A stretch of 7,485 bases of DNA, from positions 1-7,485 of the forward strand of contig DJTQ01000333.1 of the NCBI GenBank assembly GCA_002439285.1. Reading direction: 5' to 3'. Origin of the DNA: Paenibacillaceae bacterium UBA6304 (GTDB taxonomy: Bacteria > Bacillota > Bacilli > Paenibacillales > Paenibacillaceae). How positions within the stretch are numbered: position 1 is the stretch's first letter; each line of letters begins with the position of its first letter. The notes below the pieces were generated by a model. It ran no database searches, was not told the origin of the DNA, and was given only the letters and a program-made list of their open reading frames with translations. Below, in pieces: positions 6,736 through 7,485 of the stretch. The position numbers were made by a program, and so were the translations under genes.

Positions 6736-6994
6736 ATGAACAATTTCGTGCCCCGCATCGCTTCTCGTTTATGCTTTCTGACGTCTTCTCCGTACACTTA
6801 AGAAAGCGTACAAATAATGTACTATTGCGGTAACTTATCCTGTTTGGACTTATATTGAGGTCAAGATCATGCAGATTTGCCGTATTTTCAGCTGCTGATG
6901 GATAGGGCTGGGTCTCCTCCCATTGGATAGAAGTTGGTTATAGAACTACACTCGTGATTTTTACTTAAAATTTTATCTATCCTGTACAGATTGA
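6736..6994. other. Gene-free stretch between the ftsH terminator and the nadA promoter
   Basis: No ORF with a credible ribosome binding site was found on either strand, and no tRNA or recognisable riboswitch. It holds a GTACA-N5-TGTAC palindrome (6808-6822), two direct copies of TGGATAG (6899-6905, 6924-6930), an inverted partner TCTATCC (6976-6982), and the palindrome CTGTACAG (6983-6990). The sequence is more AT-rich than the genes around it. Confidence 0.5.
6808..6822. repeat. Operator-like palindrome GTACA-N5-TGTAC
   Basis: GTACA (6808-6812), AATAA, TGTAC (6818-6822) is a perfect inverted repeat. A third GTACA copy lies 16 bases upstream (6792-6796), and CTGTACAG occurs at 6983-6990. A weak promoter-like pair TTAAGA (6798-6803) and TACTAT (6820-6825) overlaps it. 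No regulator could be assigned. Confidence 0.4.
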
Positions 6995-7023
6995 TTGACA
7001 GCCCCAATTCCCTTGTGTAAATT
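6995..7023 (+). promoter_or_regulatory. Probable sigma-A promoter of nadA
   Basis: A perfect -35 TTGACA (6995-7000), a 17-base spacer and TAAATT (7018-7023, 4 of 6 to TATAAT). The predicted start near 7030 gives a leader of about 125 bases before the nadA GTG. It is the best-matching promoter in the gap. Confidence 0.6.
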
Positions 7024-7028
7024 AGTTG

Positions 7029-7047
7029 TTAAACACATCGTGTGAAA
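7029..7047. promoter_or_regulatory. Candidate operator at the nadA transcription start
   Basis: ACAC-ATC-GTGT (7033-7043) is a perfect inverted repeat. Extended to 7029-7047, six of eight flanking pairs match. It sits on the predicted start site, where a repressor would block initiation. De novo NAD genes of Firmicutes are commonly repressed by NiaR (YrxA) with nicotinate, so NiaR is the natural candidate, but I could not match this site to a known NiaR box. Confidence 0.35.
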
Positions 7048-7115
7048 TTGGTTACGTTGACGGGAAGTATGCGTATTTTTGCACAATATAAGGAGATGCG
7101 GACAAGAGAGAGGAT

Positions 7116-7131
7116 CGCGGCTTGAACCGCG
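7116..7131 (+). other. Small hairpin in the nadA leader
   Basis: CGCGG (7116-7120) and CCGCG (7127-7131) can pair around a 6-base loop. It ends 12 bases before the nadA Shine-Dalgarno. There is no T-run, so it is not a terminator. Confidence 0.4.
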
Positions 7132-7143
7132 GGCGCATTCGGG

Positions 7144-7158
7144 GGAGGATGTCAGGTG
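7144..7158 (+). promoter_or_regulatory. Ribosome binding site that places the nadA start at GTG 7156
   Basis: GGAGG (7144-7148) lies 7 bases before GTG 7156-7158, the first codon of the nadA frame with a correctly spaced site. The ATG at 7149 is in another frame; Met12 of the NadA frame has no site. Confidence 0.75.
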
Positions 7159-7485
7159 GAGGCTCTAGCACTGGAGCGGAAGGCGGAAATGAACCGGGAA
7201 CTTCGGGAGAAGCTGGTTCAGCTCAAGAAGGAACGCAATGCAATTATTTTAGCTCATTATTATCAGCGAGATGAAATTCAAGAGGTGGCCGATTTTCGTG
7301 GCGACTCGTTTTTGCTCGCCCAAAAGGCGGCTTCGACCGATGCCGAGACTATCGTATTTTGCGGCGTTCACTTTATGGGAGAGAGTGCGAAAATTTTGGC
7401 ACCGGGCAAGAAGGTTTTAATCCCGGACGAACGGGCAGGCTGCCCGATGGCAGATATGGTTAATGTAGACGGCTTGCGCAAACTG
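7156..7485 (+). CDS. nadA: Quinolinate synthase, 3' partial
   Basis: The first 110 residues of NadA, running off the window. NadA is a cytoplasmic 4Fe-4S enzyme that condenses iminoaspartate (made by NadB) with dihydroxyacetone phosphate to quinolinate, the precursor of NAD. Visible signature stretches are [16 protein letters not shown] (31-46), [10 protein letters not shown] (49-58), [15 protein letters not shown] (67-81) and [15 protein letters not shown] (87-101). C96 in AGCPMAD is the first of the three cluster cysteines; the other two lie outside. The start is GTG at 7156. The distance to ftsH, the strong terminator between them and the separate promoter make nadA the first gene of a new unit, probably with nadB and nadC downstream (inference). 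Confidence 0.95.
   Translation, partial: MEALALERKAEMNRELREKLVQLKKERNAIILAHYYQRDEIQEVADFRGDSFLLAQKAASTDAETIVFCGVHFMGESAKILAPGKKVLIPDERAGCPMADMVNVDGLRKL

Noticed and set aside
6606..6833. A 75-codon + strand frame crossing the ftsH end and terminator.
   Set aside because: It starts inside ftsH in another frame, has no ribosome site, and runs through the terminator hairpin.
7057..7092. A second nadA promoter using TTGACG at 7057.
   Set aside because: No -10 lies at an acceptable distance; TATAAG at 7087 gives a 24-base spacer.
7096..7125. A nine-codon leader peptide (MRTRERIAA) before nadA.
   Set aside because: AAGGAG abuts the ATG with no spacing, and the peptide lacks any run of regulatory codons.
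6736..7155. A riboswitch or T-box upstream of nadA.
   Set aside because: No T-box sequence, no terminator/antiterminator pair before nadA, and no known NAD riboswitch core could be recognised.

Overview
The window looks like the chromosome of a spore-forming Firmicute of the Paenibacillaceae type. The order yabS (vWA protein), yabT (Hanks-type kinase), tilS, hpt, ftsH is the conserved sporulation/housekeeping block that follows spoIIE in Bacillus and its relatives. Here ftsH is followed by nadA rather than coaX, which I associate with Paenibacillus-like genomes (inference). Shine-Dalgarno sites are strong, GTG and TTG starts are used, and intrinsic terminators end in long T-runs. All genes are on the + strand.

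Layout. Positions 1-483 hold the 3' end of a large protein whose last domain is a thioester-reductase (SDR-type) domain, most likely a nonribosomal peptide synthetase. An intrinsic terminator (491-535) closes it. A forespore sigma-F-like promoter candidate (560-589) then precedes yabS (643-1389) and yabT (1373-2311), which overlap by 17 bases. An 87-bp gap with a perfect 9-bp inverted repeat and a TATAAT box leads to tilS (2399-3868). hpt (3904-4443, TTG start) follows 35 bases later. A terminator (4450-4488) ends this unit, and its T-run forms the -35 region of a strong sigma-A-type promoter for ftsH (4544-6685). ftsH has its own terminator (6696-6735). A 470-bp gap then holds operator-like palindromes, a TTGACA promoter and a leader ahead of nadA, which starts with GTG at 7156 and runs off the window.

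How the genes fit together. yabS/yabT are probable sporulation signalling genes. TilS (AUA decoding) and Hpt (purine salvage) are essential-type housekeeping enzymes that are reported in B. subtilis to act together as an activator of ftsH. FtsH is the membrane AAA+ protease, here with a long low-complexity tail. nadA begins a de novo NAD unit.

The points most worth a second look are four. The YabS vWA domain has its motifs in circularly permuted order. The vWA + kinase pair resembles the vWA/kinase/PP2C triads of TerY-P systems. A biosynthetic (NRPS-like) gene lies where spoIIE would be expected. The hpt terminator and the ftsH promoter are fused. I see no mobile element, CRISPR array, tRNA or rRNA, and no clear wholly new system.
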